Assembly: GCA_022803075.1 (NCBI GenBank)
Contig: JAFFTF010000007.1
Location: forward strand, 34,814-98,813
Reading direction: 5' to 3'
Origin: Micrococcales bacterium 31B
Lineage (GTDB): Bacteria > Actinomycetota > Actinomycetes > Actinomycetales > Dermabacteraceae
Length of the DNA stretch: 64,000 bases
Every line of letters begins with the position of its first letter. Position 1 is the first letter of the stretch. Below, one piece after another: positions 24,901 through 34,320 of the stretch. Under the pieces are notes generated by a model. The model searched no databases. It saw only the letters and a program-made list of their open reading frames with translations, and was not told the DNA's origin. Both the position numbers and the translations under genes were made by a program.

Positions 24901-25581
24901 GACCTCGCCCGGCTACGCGCCGACTTTGAGACGCGCTGGGCGGCACTCAAGATGCCCGACACCTGGGTGACGCGCGTGCAGTACGAGCGCGCGCAGCAGA
25001 TGGTCGAAAAACTCAGCGACTACCTGCGGCTTGAGGCCGGCCCCGCGGTGGGTATCGAGGCACGGTTTGAATACCGCCTGCACGGAGCGGTCGTGCGGGG
25101 AACGGCCGACCGTGTCGAGCGCGCCGACGGCGGACTGCGGGTGGTCGACTTCAAGACCGGCAAGCAAGCGATCACCGCGGCGGACGCCGAGACGAACCCC
25201 CAATTGCTGGCGTACCAGCTGGCCGTGCGCGAGGGTGGCCTTGAAGCTCCCGCTCTCGATACCGACCAGCCCGCACCCGAGGCCCGAACTCGCCTGCGAC
25301 TGCCGGCCGAAGCCCCCATCGGAGGCCAGCTCGTGTACGTCGGCACCAGCACTAAGAACGCCGTCACACGCACGCAGCCCGCGCTGCACACTGAGGTTGT
25401 CGAATTCAAGGGGCGCGACGGCGAGGTCGAACGGCAGCTCGACTCACCCGCTGACGAGTTGCTTCGTACCGCCGCCAAGCTTGTGCGTGCACCTTTGCTG
25501 TTCGCGGTCGCCAACGGCAACTGCCAGTACTGCCCGGTGCAGCGCTGCTGCCCCCTTCATAGTTACGAGGTGCAGCCATGA
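21955..25581 (+). CDS. adnA: AdnA-like helicase-nuclease subunit (UvrD/REP fold, Fe-S RecB-type nuclease)
   Basis: Subunit of the actinobacterial heterodimeric helicase-nuclease that resects double-strand breaks. It has 1208 residues from ATG 21955. Walker A GAAGTGKSLL is intact; motif II reads VVDDFQE, with Asp in place of the usual Glu, consistent with the weaker motor of the pair. Further motifs are QHRFAGRPAL and VLTPQSAAGQEWSRVYLCSV. The nuclease domain (from about 935) has SPSTLENLVECTARWAL, VVDFKTGKQ and QLLAYQLAV. A C-terminal CQYCPVQRCC together with the earlier Cys suggests a 4Fe-4S clasp. A Gly/Pro/Ala repeat insert lies at about residues 380-423. Confidence 0.9.
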   Translation: MNERKAEAHPTGARGGLGGAELPQCVAVRSAPPRQAEQFTPDPAQAAVLAATSRAHRLVWGAAGTGKSLLAVEDVARRVRERELAADEVMVLAPTRTRAAALRDQLASRLEQATGAAMVRTATSLAFALLRKHAIERGAPAPYLLTGPEFDTRLADLLEGHAAHGGGPEWPATLRPEVRELLEFRTELRDLFMRAAEADLDAAGLAALGQRAGRADWVAAAAVLEEFEITAKLAVGGTPDGARRYHSSELIRAATHLLRDERESLGLPSYSLIVVDDFQEASDATAGLLDALVARGARLLVLTNPDVAVQSFRGALPGLGQRARERWPGPWGEFELSTQHRFAGRPALAIAARQVAEALPGLGPTRGARGSDAPVGTPSAGPGAGWPGAGGSGAGGPGAAGPGAGWPGAGGPGAGGPGAGGEVRLGVYPSPHDEYVAVAADMRRAHLEHGVAWNDMAVIVRTAALAREWHSALERAGVTVRVGASDAPLHTHDAAWPLLRCVDLAATPSTAGVDDIERLLLSVYGRCNSVELRRLRRALRALARSEGASRSSDELLLEAAFDPERIERVVGDPRRHARDTWARALQRVGAMLQAASEALASGVGPELTLWSVWQAGGRADEWRDAVLRDTQLARDADSYLDSVVALFAVASRAVDQSGHVSAEAFVRGLQEQQTAQDVLTSRPGHDGVSVLTPQSAAGQEWSRVYLCSVQDGTWPNVKLRSSLLGSVDLPAAVRGDYSPPGTLSETERAEEQRVARRAVIADELRFFLAALTRARDAVLCSAYQDDENAPSSLVRLLRRAAPGAVGGMSLGDEPQHPDEPPHPDGSPHPDEPPPPDFEDAFTYTAPRPSLDLRTLVADLRRATLRYDRLHALSHAGSASVDASEAHLASELVVPARLVLAHLAAQGVDLADPTRWYNARNTSTPRPLYPADRDVPLSPSTLENLVECTARWALQQAGGDTVSSTLQDLGTLIHELAAEHPDGDLARLRADFETRWAALKMPDTWVTRVQYERAQQMVEKLSDYLRLEAGPAVGIEARFEYRLHGAVVRGTADRVERADGGLRVVDFKTGKQAITAADAETNPQLLAYQLAVREGGLEAPALDTDQPAPEARTRLRLPAEAPIGGQLVYVGTSTKNAVTRTQPALHTEVVEFKGRDGEVERQLDSPADELLRTAAKLVRAPLLFAVANGNCQYCPVQRCCPLHSYEVQP
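23095..23220 (+). repeat. About 60-bp duplication encoding a Gly-Pro-Ala linker in adnA
   Basis: Two near-identical units encode GPGAGWPGAGGSGAGGPGAA and GPGAGWPGAGGPGAGGPGAG inside the helicase core region. They are internally built of GGTGCGGGCGGCCC-like subrepeats. The insert falls between helicase motifs, so it is probably a surface loop. Confidence 0.85.
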
Positions 25582-28500
25582 CCCGACCGGACGCGACGGC
25601 GGGCCCGCCACGGCTCAGCGCGGTCGAGATCGCCGAGCGCCTCGGGCTGCACCCGCCCACGCCCCAGCAGCAACGCATCATCGAGGCCGGGCTGGAACCC
25701 CTGCTGGTCGTGGCCGGCGCCGGCTCGGGCAAGACCGAGACCATGTCGGCGCGCGTCGTATACCTCGTCGCCAACGGTTACGTGCGCCCCGACGAAGTCT
25801 TGGGCCTCACGTTCACCCGCAAGGCGGCGTCAGAATTGCACGAGCGCATCGCGCACCGGCTGCAGCAATTGCGCCGCGCCGGGATCCTCCGCGACGCCGA
25901 ACCCGACGGCCTCGACCTCCTGCTCGGCGCGAATCAGGCGCACGTCTCTACGTATAACGCGTTCGCCGCGTCGATCGTGCGCGATCACGGCGTCTCCGTC
26001 GGCCTCACGGGCTCGCGCACTCTGCTGCGCGAGGCCTCCGCCTGGCAATTGCGGCATGACATCGTCACGGGCTGGCGAGACGACCTCAACACCACGAGCG
26101 CCGTCTCCACGATCGAGGAGGCCGTCCAGGGCCTGGCCGAATCCTGCGCCAACCACCTGCTCGACCTCGACTCCCTCGACGCCGCGCTCGCCGAGGCGCA
26201 CGAACGACTCACCACCCTGCCCGCCGCGGGTCGCACCAAACTCCTCGCGCCCCAGGTCAAGGCCCTCGACACGCTCACTCAACGCCGCCGGCTGCTGCCG
26301 CTGCTGCGCGAATACGAGCGCCGCAAGGCCGACGACGAGACCATGGACTTCGCCGATCAGGTCACCTTCGCCGCACGCATCGTGCGCGACGCCCCCGAGG
26401 TTGTCGACGAGTTGCGGGCGCGGCACCGAGTGGTGCTGCTCGACGAGTTTCAAGACACGTCTCACGGCCAACTCGAACTGCTGCGCACCCTGTTCGGCGA
26501 CGGGCACGCGACCACCGCCGTCGGCGACCCGCAGCAGTCCATCTACGGGTGGCGCGGGGCGAGCGCCGCGGGCCTGGCCACCTTTCGGCGCACCTTCGCG
26601 GCCCCGGCTCGGGGGGCGGACGCCGCGGGTGGCGCGCCCGAGCCCTCGGCCCACCTTGACAGGGGCACCAGTGCGGTTCGCCGCCCCCTCACGCGGCAGT
26701 TCGACCTCAGCACCTCGTGGCGCAACGATCGGGCCATCCTGCGCGTCGCGAATCGCATTGCGGAGGCACTGCGCGAAGATTCAGCCCGCGCAGACGTTGA
26801 CGTGAGCGAACTCGAAGCGCGACCCGCCGCGGGGGAGGGTCGGGTCGAAGCGCTGTACTTCGACGACGCCGACATGGAGGCTAATTACATCGCGGACACG
26901 CTGAAGGCCCTCGACGACGAGCGTGTCGCGGCGGCGCACGCCGAGCAGCCCTGCGCCGTCACGACCATGGCCGTGCTGGTTCGCAAACGAGCACAGATGG
27001 AACGCATCGAAAGGGCGCTGCGGGAGCGGGGGCTCAAGGTCTCCATGGCGGGGCTGAAGGGCCTACTGCACGTGCCCGAGGTGGCCGACCTGCGCGCCTT
27101 CCTCGAAGTGGTGAGCGATCCCGCGCGCGGCGATTCGCTCATGCGACTCCTTAGCGGCCCGAAGTATCGCATCGGCATCGCCGACCTCGCGGTGCTTGGC
27201 GAGCTCAGTCGCGACCTGGCACGCGACGAGAACGCGGCTGGGGCCGCGGGCGCACCCGGCGCGAACACTGCGCCACCTCAATCCGCCGACCCGGCCGGGG
27301 CTGCATTCGTACCTGACGCGGTAGACCACGCGAGCATCATCGACGCCATCGAGAACCTGCCCCTACCCGAATACCGTGACCGCCACGGGCGGCCGCTCTC
27401 CACTGCGGCCAGCGACCGCCTCGTCGAACTCGCCGAGAGCCTCCACCGTATCCGTGCCCTCAACGCCCTGCCGCTGCCCGATCTCGTGCACCGCGCCGTG
27501 CTCGAACTGGGAGTCGACGTCGAGGCCCGCGTCTCTCACGCCGATGGCGGTACTCGGGCCCTCGCCGACCTGCTGGCCTTCGAACGCGAAGCGGAGGCCT
27601 TCGCCCGCGAAGCGACGTACCCGCGACTTGGTGCCTTCCTCTCGTGGTTGGAGGCCGCCGAGGCCCAAGAAGAAGCCCTCGAACGCGGCAGCGTCGACCC
27701 CCCCAGCCCCGACGCGGTCTCGCTGCTGACCGTGCACGCCGCCAAAGGTCTCGAATGGGATCTCGTGGTGGTACCCGGCCTGCGTGACGGCGGCCTGCCC
27801 TCCACGGGCCGTGACAAGTCGGACGCGTGGCTGAGCGACGTCGCCGCCGTGCCGTTTTTCTTGCGCGGAGACCGAGACTCCCTGCCACACTTCGCGTGGG
27901 ACGAGTTTGGCGATCAGGGCGAGGCCCGCGCCGCCTGGGACCAGTTCAAGGTCGATATGGAGGAATACAATCTGCGCGAGGAACGCCGCCTCGCCTATGT
28001 GGCCTTCACCCGCGCGCGCTCGCGGCTGCTGCTCACCATGCCGCGCTGGCACAACGAGACGGTCACGGCTCCGTCCAGGCTGTCTCCGTTCCTGCTCGAA
28101 GTGATGAGCGTCGAGGGCGTCGAGGTCGACCCGCATCTCGTGGAGGTCTCGGCGTGGGAAGACGAACTGGCCTCCCTCGAACTCGCTCTCGCCGAGGCGC
28201 AAGCAATGGTCGCGCCGCGAGGCCAGGCCGATCTGAAGCAGACCGAAGTGGCGCGCCTCAAGCAGGCCATCGTCGATTTCAAGGCCACGGGACCCACAGA
28301 CAACCCCCTCGCGGCTGCCGTCGCCGCCGCACAGCTGCCGCGACCTGACACCCCGCTGCACGACGCCGCGCGTCGGCAGGCTTACGCCGTGTTTGACGCG
28401 ATACGCGAAGTCAAAGCCGCAGGGGAGCGGGCTGCGGGGGAGCAGCCCGGGGGGCGCTACCTACCCAACCCGGACGCCCTGGCGTCCGGTCTCGGCCCCG

Positions 28501-29264
28501 CCGCCCGCCAGCGCGTGGCCGCGTGGGTTCACGACGCCGACCTGCTGCTGGCCGAGATGCACTCTGAGCGCAACCGCGGGGGCCAGATCGAGGTCGTGAT
28601 ACCCCCCCACCTTTCGGCCTCGGACCTCGTCAACTGGGCGGCCCGGCCGCAAACCTTTCTGCGGAACCTGCGCCGCCGCGTGCCGAGCCAGCCGAACCCC
28701 AACGCGCGGCGAGGCACCCGTTTTCACGCGGCCCTCGAAGAACGGTTTCATCGGGCCGCCCTCCTCGGGCACGATGACCTGCACGACGCCCCCGACGAGT
28801 TCGATGCGCTGGTCGACCCGAGCGATATTTCCGCGTATCTCGCGACGTTCGAGCGGTCGCGCTGGGCGACGCGCACACCCAGCGCCGTCGAGGAGGTCTT
28901 TGAGCTGCCCCTCGCGGGCCTCACCATCCGCGGCAGTATCGACGCCGTCTTCACGGACGGGCCGCAGGTGGAGATTGTCGACTGGAAGACCGGCAGCCCC
29001 GCGACGACCAGCGCGGAGAAATCCGCGCGTGAGATGCAATTGGCCACCTACCGCCTCGCCTGGCACTATCGCAGCGGTACCCCGCTCGATCAGATTCGGG
29101 CATGCTTCTACTACGCCGCCGACGGCTCGGAGTCGTGGGCGCAAGGCCTCCAAGACGCCGAAGGCCTAGCCGAGCAGATCACCACGTGGTTTGACCGGGG
29201 CGGCGCCGAGGGGCCAGCCCCGGGCCCGGCACGCGAGAACATCGCAGATCAAGGAACCCCATGA
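25578..29264 (+). CDS. adnB: AdnB-like helicase-nuclease subunit
   Basis: Partner and likely lead motor of AdnA; its ATG overlaps the adnA stop (ATGA). It has 1228 residues. Helicase motifs are PTPQQQRIIEAG (Q motif), AGAGSGKTETM, LTFTRKAASELHERI, VLLDEFQDTS (intact Walker B), GDPQQSIYGWRGAS, LLTVHAAKGLEWDLVVVPGL and AYVAFTRARSRLL. The C-terminal RecB-like nuclease has GTRFHAALEERF, GSIDAVFTDGPQVEIVDWKT and QLATYRLAWHY. No Cys cluster for an Fe-S site is seen. Low-complexity inserts are near residues 350 and 555. Its stop overlaps the start of the beta-mannosidase gene. Confidence 0.92.
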   Translation: MTRPDATAGPPRLSAVEIAERLGLHPPTPQQQRIIEAGLEPLLVVAGAGSGKTETMSARVVYLVANGYVRPDEVLGLTFTRKAASELHERIAHRLQQLRRAGILRDAEPDGLDLLLGANQAHVSTYNAFAASIVRDHGVSVGLTGSRTLLREASAWQLRHDIVTGWRDDLNTTSAVSTIEEAVQGLAESCANHLLDLDSLDAALAEAHERLTTLPAAGRTKLLAPQVKALDTLTQRRRLLPLLREYERRKADDETMDFADQVTFAARIVRDAPEVVDELRARHRVVLLDEFQDTSHGQLELLRTLFGDGHATTAVGDPQQSIYGWRGASAAGLATFRRTFAAPARGADAAGGAPEPSAHLDRGTSAVRRPLTRQFDLSTSWRNDRAILRVANRIAEALREDSARADVDVSELEARPAAGEGRVEALYFDDADMEANYIADTLKALDDERVAAAHAEQPCAVTTMAVLVRKRAQMERIERALRERGLKVSMAGLKGLLHVPEVADLRAFLEVVSDPARGDSLMRLLSGPKYRIGIADLAVLGELSRDLARDENAAGAAGAPGANTAPPQSADPAGAAFVPDAVDHASIIDAIENLPLPEYRDRHGRPLSTAASDRLVELAESLHRIRALNALPLPDLVHRAVLELGVDVEARVSHADGGTRALADLLAFEREAEAFAREATYPRLGAFLSWLEAAEAQEEALERGSVDPPSPDAVSLLTVHAAKGLEWDLVVVPGLRDGGLPSTGRDKSDAWLSDVAAVPFFLRGDRDSLPHFAWDEFGDQGEARAAWDQFKVDMEEYNLREERRLAYVAFTRARSRLLLTMPRWHNETVTAPSRLSPFLLEVMSVEGVEVDPHLVEVSAWEDELASLELALAEAQAMVAPRGQADLKQTEVARLKQAIVDFKATGPTDNPLAAAVAAAQLPRPDTPLHDAARRQAYAVFDAIREVKAAGERAAGEQPGGRYLPNPDALASGLGPAARQRVAAWVHDADLLLAEMHSERNRGGQIEVVIPPHLSASDLVNWAARPQTFLRNLRRRVPSQPNPNARRGTRFHAALEERFHRAALLGHDDLHDAPDEFDALVDPSDISAYLATFERSRWATRTPSAVEEVFELPLAGLTIRGSIDAVFTDGPQVEIVDWKTGSPATTSAEKSAREMQLATYRLAWHYRSGTPLDQIRACFYYAADGSESWAQGLQDAEGLAEQITTWFDRGGAEGPAPGPARENIADQGTP

Positions 29265-32098
29265 CTTCACGCCCTGCACGCGCAGCCCTCGGCGGTAAGG
29301 CCGCCGTCGACCTCGGCGAGGCCGCCCACTGGACGCTCCGGCTCACCGGCGGCCCCGTGCCGGACCGGCTCGCGGGGCGCGACCTCACGGCGGAGGTGCC
29401 GGGCTGCGTGCACACGGACCTCATGCGGCACGGGGTGATTCCCGACCCCTACCTCGATCAGAACGAGGCCGATCTGACGTGGCTATGGCGCACGTCGACC
29501 CGCTACCGCGCCACCCTGCCGGGAGACGCGGCCCTGCTCGATCTCGACGGCGACCTGCTCAGCATCGACCATGCCCTCGTCGACTGCGACGACGAGTACC
29601 GTCTCGATCTCGTGTGCGAGGGGCTCGACACGTTCGCGACGGTGACCCTCAACGGCGTGGAACTCGGGCACACCGCCAATCAGCATCGCTCGTACCGCTT
29701 CGATGCACGGCAGGCGCTCGCGGCGGTGCGCGAGGGGAGCCACGCGCTGCAGATTGACTTCGCGGACCCCCTCGGCACCGCCGAGTCGTGGTCGCAGCGG
29801 CTCGGGTTTCGACCCCAAATGGGCAACCTCAGCGACCTGCCGTTCAACGCCGTGCGCAAGATGGCGTGCAACTTTGGCTGGGATTGGGGCCCCGTGCTGC
29901 TCACGAGCGGGGTGTACAAGCCGCTGCGGCTGGAGGCGTGGCGCGTGGCCCGGCTCGCGCGGGTCTTGCCGCGGGTGGGGGTGAAGCTTGCGGACGCCGC
30001 CGCCCCCGTGGGCACGATCGACCTGGGTTTCGCGCTCGAATATTCTGACGGCACGGCCGTCATTCGCGGCCGCACGGCCGAGAGCGACAAAGTGCCGATG
30101 CGCGTGACGGGCCAGCAGGTGCGGCTGCGCGCCGCGGTGACCGATGCGGCGGGCCAGATCGTGGCCTCGCGAGACCTCATGTGTGCGCACACCGAGGCGG
30201 AGCAGCGCGTCACGGTGGAGGTCGAGAATCCGCGACTGTGGTGGCCGCTGGGGTTCGGGCAGACCACGCCCGAGCACGGCCCCGACCTGTATCGACTGAC
30301 CGTCGAACTCCTTGACCACGACGGTACGGTGCTGGATCGCAGCGAGCACGAGATCGGCTTTCGCACCGTCGAGGTGGTGCAGGCCCCCGACGAGCACGGG
30401 TCGAGCTTTGAATTGCGCGTCAATGGCGAATTGGTGTTCGTGCGGGGCGCCAACTGGATTCCCGCCGATTGTTTTCCCCACCGCGTCACCCACGCGCTGC
30501 GCGAGCACCTGATCGGCGAGGCGATTGCGGGCAACCTGAACCTCCTGCGGGTCTGGGGTGGCGGGCTCTACGAGAGCGATGACTTCTACTCGATCTGCAA
30601 CCGTCGCGGCATGCTGGTGTGGCAAGACTTCGCCTTTGCATGCGCGGCCTACGCCGAGGAGCCTCCCCTCGCTCTCGAAGTGAAGGCCGAGGCCCGCGAA
30701 AACATTGCCCGGCTCGTTAGTCACCCCGCGCTCGTGGTGTGGAACGGCGGCAACGAGAATGTCGAGGGCTATTACCACTGGAATTGGCAAGAAACCCTCG
30801 CCGGCCGCACGTGGGGCCGCGGATATTACACCGAGCTGTTCCCCCGATTGCTGGCCGAACTGGACGGCACGCGCGCCTATATTCCGTCGAGCCCGTTCAA
30901 CCCGCACGACGAAACCGACCCGCGCAATCCGAGTTATGGCACGGTGCATCACTGGGAGGTGTGGAACAGCCAGGATTACACGCACTACGCGTCGTTCGTG
31001 CCGCGGTTTTGCGCCGAGTTCGGGTTTCAGGGGCCCGCGAACTGGGGCACCGTCGTGCGTTCGATGCGCGCACATGACACGGTGACGGGGGTGCCCGAGA
31101 GGGCCGACCACCCGGTGCTGCTGGCGCATCAGAAGGCCCTCGACGGGCAGGCGAAGCTCGAGCGCGGCTATGCGCCGCACCTGCCGCAGCCGAACTCGTT
31201 CGCGGCCTGGCACTGGACCACTCAGCTCAATCAGGCCCACGCACTGCGGTTCGGGATTGGGCACTTTCGCCGTCACGTGCCGGTCTGCACGGGCACCGTC
31301 GTCTGGCAGTTGAACGACTGCTGGCCGGTCACGTCGTGGGCAGCGATCGACGGCTCCTACACGCGCAAGCCCCTGTGGTACGCGCTGCGCGAGGTGTATC
31401 GCGATCACGTCGCGAGCATCGGCACCGGCACCGGCACCGGCACCGGCAGCACCGGCAGCCCCGGCAGCACCGGCAGCCCCGGCAGCCTGCCCGAGCTCGC
31501 GTTGAGCAACGTGTCGCGTTCGCCGTGGCGGGCTCGGGGGCAGGTCGTGCTCGTGGACGCCGCGGGCACCGGGCTTGCCTCGCACCCGTTCGACACGTGG
31601 GTGGATCCCGGTTCGGTCGTGCGCGTGCCCCTGCCCGCCGCCCTGGCGCGACCGGACCAGCCGACCGCACGGGCACTCGTGCTGGCGACCGAGGGGGAGC
31701 CGCACGGGCTGCATCTTTTCGTGCCGGATAAAGACTTCGCGTTCGAGGCGCCCCGCGTCAAGGCCCGTGTGGTCGCGAGCGAACCCGGGGCGGCCCTCAG
31801 CCCGACAGCCACCCCCGCTGCGAATGGCGCCGACCCCACCCAGGGCACGGCGTCACTCACCGTGCGGATCACCGCGCAGACCCTGCTGAAAGACGTCATG
31901 CTCGAACCCGCACACCTGCACCCCGACCTGCGCGCCACGGGCGGTTGGGTGAACCTGGGCCCGGGCCTTACGGAGGATTTCGTGCTGCGGGCCACCTCGG
32001 CGTCCGGGCTTGCGGCCCTCAGTGCCCTCGCAGCCGACCCCGCGCCCCTGGCCACCTGGCCGACCCTGAGGAGCGTGAATCACCTGCTGCATCAGTAG
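29261..32098 (+). CDS. Beta-mannosidase, glycoside hydrolase family 2
   Basis: Hydrolyses beta-D-mannosides from the non-reducing end, probably acting in the cytoplasm on imported manno-oligosaccharides (no signal peptide). It has 945 residues. The N-terminal jelly roll includes EVPGCVHTDLMRHGVIPDPY and FRPQMGNLSDLPFNAVRKMA. The catalytic TIM barrel has LVVWNGGNENVEG (acid/base Glu) and FCAEFGFQGPANW (nucleophile Glu), then VWQLNDCWPVTSW. A GT/SPG repeat linker at about residues 723-743 precedes the C-terminal sandwich. ATG 29261 overlaps the adnB stop (ATGA), so a sugar enzyme is translationally coupled to a DNA repair subunit. Confidence 0.93.
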   Translation: MTSRPARAALGGKAAVDLGEAAHWTLRLTGGPVPDRLAGRDLTAEVPGCVHTDLMRHGVIPDPYLDQNEADLTWLWRTSTRYRATLPGDAALLDLDGDLLSIDHALVDCDDEYRLDLVCEGLDTFATVTLNGVELGHTANQHRSYRFDARQALAAVREGSHALQIDFADPLGTAESWSQRLGFRPQMGNLSDLPFNAVRKMACNFGWDWGPVLLTSGVYKPLRLEAWRVARLARVLPRVGVKLADAAAPVGTIDLGFALEYSDGTAVIRGRTAESDKVPMRVTGQQVRLRAAVTDAAGQIVASRDLMCAHTEAEQRVTVEVENPRLWWPLGFGQTTPEHGPDLYRLTVELLDHDGTVLDRSEHEIGFRTVEVVQAPDEHGSSFELRVNGELVFVRGANWIPADCFPHRVTHALREHLIGEAIAGNLNLLRVWGGGLYESDDFYSICNRRGMLVWQDFAFACAAYAEEPPLALEVKAEARENIARLVSHPALVVWNGGNENVEGYYHWNWQETLAGRTWGRGYYTELFPRLLAELDGTRAYIPSSPFNPHDETDPRNPSYGTVHHWEVWNSQDYTHYASFVPRFCAEFGFQGPANWGTVVRSMRAHDTVTGVPERADHPVLLAHQKALDGQAKLERGYAPHLPQPNSFAAWHWTTQLNQAHALRFGIGHFRRHVPVCTGTVVWQLNDCWPVTSWAAIDGSYTRKPLWYALREVYRDHVASIGTGTGTGTGSTGSPGSTGSPGSLPELALSNVSRSPWRARGQVVLVDAAGTGLASHPFDTWVDPGSVVRVPLPAALARPDQPTARALVLATEGEPHGLHLFVPDKDFAFEAPRVKARVVASEPGAALSPTATPAANGADPTQGTASLTVRITAQTLLKDVMLEPAHLHPDLRATGGWVNLGPGLTEDFVLRATSASGLAALSALAADPAPLATWPTLRSVNHLLHQ

Positions 32099-32188
32099 CG
32101 AAAACGTCATGTGAGCTAGACCGTTAAGATGCCGTAAAAATGGTGCCCTCGCGACGTGCGGCGGGGGTACAGTCGTCGCGATTCACTG

Positions 32189-32207
32189 CGCTCGCGCCCC
32201 GCGAGCG
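32189..32207 (+). promoter_or_regulatory. Hairpin in the leader of the APC transporter gene
   Basis: A 7-bp stem CGCTCGC/GCGAGCG (32189-32195 with 32201-32207) with a 5-nt loop stands about 20 nt before the start codon. I looked for a riboswitch in the 130-nt interval and recognise none. Confidence 0.3.
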
Positions 32208-32228
32208 AGCTAGTCAAGGACGGTCACC

Positions 32229-34190
32229 ATGACGACTCTGGCACCCCGCCAGGTGAAGCCCGAGCAGGCTTCGCGATTGCGCACCTGGATGCTCGACGGC
32301 CTCACCGATTCGACCGGTCGGCACCAGGGACCGCACGGCAAGCCCGCTCCCGAGCATAAGAAGCACTCGTGGTGGAACGTCATGTGCCTCACGGGCGTCG
32401 ACTACTTCTCGACGCTCGGCTACCAGCCGGGCATCGCGATTCTCGCGGCGGGAGTGCTCTCGCCCCTCGCGACGATCATTCTCGTGATCGTCACCCTGTG
32501 CGGAGCGCTCCCCGTATATCGCCGCATAGCCGACGAAAGCCCCCGCGGCGAGGGATCCATTCAAATGCTGGAGCGACTGCTGCCGCGGTGGTGGGGCAAG
32601 ATTCTCGTGCTGTGCCTGCTCGGTTTCGCGGCCACCGACTTCATCATCACGATGACCCTTTCGGCGGCCGACGCGAGCGCCCACCTGATCGAAAACCCCC
32701 TGCTGGGTTCGTCGCTGCACGGCGGCGAAGTGTGGATCACTCTCGGTCTCTTGACGGCGCTCGGTGCGGTGTTCCTCAAGGGGTTCAAAGAGGCCATCGG
32801 CATCGCCGTGGTGCTCGTGTGGGTGTATCTCGCGCTGAACGCCGCCATCGTCGTGGTTGCGGTGATGCACGTGCTGGAGTCGCCGCAACAGGTGACCGAC
32901 TGGTGGTCTCTACTCAACCAAACGGGCGGCGGCAACCCGCTCGCCATTATCGGCGTGGCGTTGCTGGTGTTCCCCAAGTTGGCGCTCGGCCTCTCGGGCT
33001 TTGAGACCGGCGTGGCGGTGATGCCGCAGATCAAGGGCGACCCGACCGACACTCCCGAGACCCTGGCGGGCCGCAAACGCGGCGCGAAGCGACTGCTCAC
33101 GACCGCCGCTCTGATCATGAGCACCTTTTTGATCTTCTCGTCGTTCGCGTGCACCGTGCTGATCCCCGCCGCCGAGTTTCAGCCGGGCGGCGGCGCGAAC
33201 GGCCGCGCCCTCGCTTGGATCGCGCACGAGTACATGGGCTCCGTGTTCGGCAGCGTGTACGACGTCTCCACCATTTGCATCCTGTGGTTCGCGGGCGCCT
33301 CGGCGATGGCGGGCCTGCTCAACATCGTGCCGCGCTACCTGCCGCGCTACGGTATGGCCCCGCACTGGGCGCGGGCCGTGCGCCCGCTCGTGCTGGTCTT
33401 CACCACCATCGCGTTCATCATCACGATCATTTTCAAAGCCGACGTGGACGCCCAGGGCGGCGCATACGCGACGGGCGTCTTGGTGCTGATTACATCCGCG
33501 GCGATCGCGGTGACGCTCTCGTGCCGCCGCAAGGGGCAGCGCAAACGCGCGGTGGGCTTCGGCATCATCTCGCTGGTGTTCGTCTACACGACGATCGACA
33601 ACGTCATCGAACGCCCCGACGGCCTCAAGATCGCGGCGATCTTCATTCTCGCGATTGTGGCGGTGTCGTTCGCCTCGCGCACCAAGCGCTCGTTCGAGCT
33701 GCGCACCACCGAGGTCACGTTCGACGAGGCCGCGCTCACCTATATTGCCGAGACGCCGGACCCCCTGCGCATCATCGCGCACGAACCGCGCAAGTTGGGC
33801 GCCGCCAATTATCGGCACAAGATCGACAACGCGGGTTTCGTGGGCCGGGCCCCGGATGCGTGCTGCGCCCTGTTCATCGAGATCAAGGTGAAGGATTCGT
33901 CGGAGTTCGAGCATGCCGTGCACGTGCGCGGCATCGAGCGCCACGGGTATCGCATTCTCGAGGTGGAGGCCGCCTCTATCGCCAACTCCATTGCGGCGGT
34001 GCTGCTGGAGATTCGCGACCGCACGGGCCTCATGCCGCACGTGTACTTCCGCTGGACCGAGGGCAACCCGGTGCGCAATTTTGCGAAGTTCTTGCTGTTC
34101 GGCGAGGGGGAGATCGCGCCGGTGACGCGCGAGGTGCTGCGCGAGGCCGAACCGGACCTCACGCGCCGCCCCTGGGTGCATGTGGCCTGA
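32229..34190 (+). CDS. APC-superfamily permease with C-terminal cytoplasmic domain
   Basis: Integral membrane secondary transporter of the amino acid/polyamine/potassium permease superfamily, 653 residues. After a hydrophilic N-terminus, the first helix region has the signature [20 protein letters not shown]. About twelve hydrophobic segments run to residue 480, including [14 protein letters not shown], typical of APC helix 6 surroundings. The last 170 residues are soluble ([20 protein letters not shown] to the end). The layout resembles KUP-like or amino acid permeases; the substrate cannot be assigned. AAGGA precedes ATG 32229. It stands after the beta-mannosidase gene but behind a 130-nt gap, so it is probably a separate unit. 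Confidence 0.85.
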   Translation: MTTLAPRQVKPEQASRLRTWMLDGLTDSTGRHQGPHGKPAPEHKKHSWWNVMCLTGVDYFSTLGYQPGIAILAAGVLSPLATIILVIVTLCGALPVYRRIADESPRGEGSIQMLERLLPRWWGKILVLCLLGFAATDFIITMTLSAADASAHLIENPLLGSSLHGGEVWITLGLLTALGAVFLKGFKEAIGIAVVLVWVYLALNAAIVVVAVMHVLESPQQVTDWWSLLNQTGGGNPLAIIGVALLVFPKLALGLSGFETGVAVMPQIKGDPTDTPETLAGRKRGAKRLLTTAALIMSTFLIFSSFACTVLIPAAEFQPGGGANGRALAWIAHEYMGSVFGSVYDVSTICILWFAGASAMAGLLNIVPRYLPRYGMAPHWARAVRPLVLVFTTIAFIITIIFKADVDAQGGAYATGVLVLITSAAIAVTLSCRRKGQRKRAVGFGIISLVFVYTTIDNVIERPDGLKIAAIFILAIVAVSFASRTKRSFELRTTEVTFDEAALTYIAETPDPLRIIAHEPRKLGAANYRHKIDNAGFVGRAPDACCALFIEIKVKDSSEFEHAVHVRGIERHGYRILEVEAASIANSIAAVLLEIRDRTGLMPHVYFRWTEGNPVRNFAKFLLFGEGEIAPVTREVLREAEPDLTRRPWVHVA

Positions 34191-34205
34191 CGGCCCCTAG
34201 ATCGA

Positions 34206-34235
34206 GCGCCGGGCCCACCCCTGCGGGCTCGGCGC
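34206..34235. terminator. Bidirectional hairpin terminator
   Basis: An 11-bp stem (34206-34216 with 34225-34235, one G-U pair) with an 8-nt loop lies between the convergent APC transporter and phosphotransferase genes. No U-run is present. Confidence 0.55.
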
Positions 34236-34320
34236 GTCTATTCGGGCAGGGGATTCGCGGTGCGCGTGGTTCGCGTGGCGCGTGACAGAGCGGACGCCGG
34301 TCGGCCCGCTGGCGCGTCGG

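Noticed and set aside
29483..31714. A 743-codon open frame on the minus strand opposite the beta-mannosidase gene
   Set aside because: It mirrors the codon structure of the plus-strand enzyme (G/C-rich third positions leave antisense frames open) and encodes no recognisable motif, whereas the plus strand has the GH2 catalytic motifs.
32099..32228. Possible c-di-AMP (ydaO-type) riboswitch before the APC transporter
   Set aside because: Only 130 nt are available and none of the expected conserved loops could be matched; only a small hairpin is visible.
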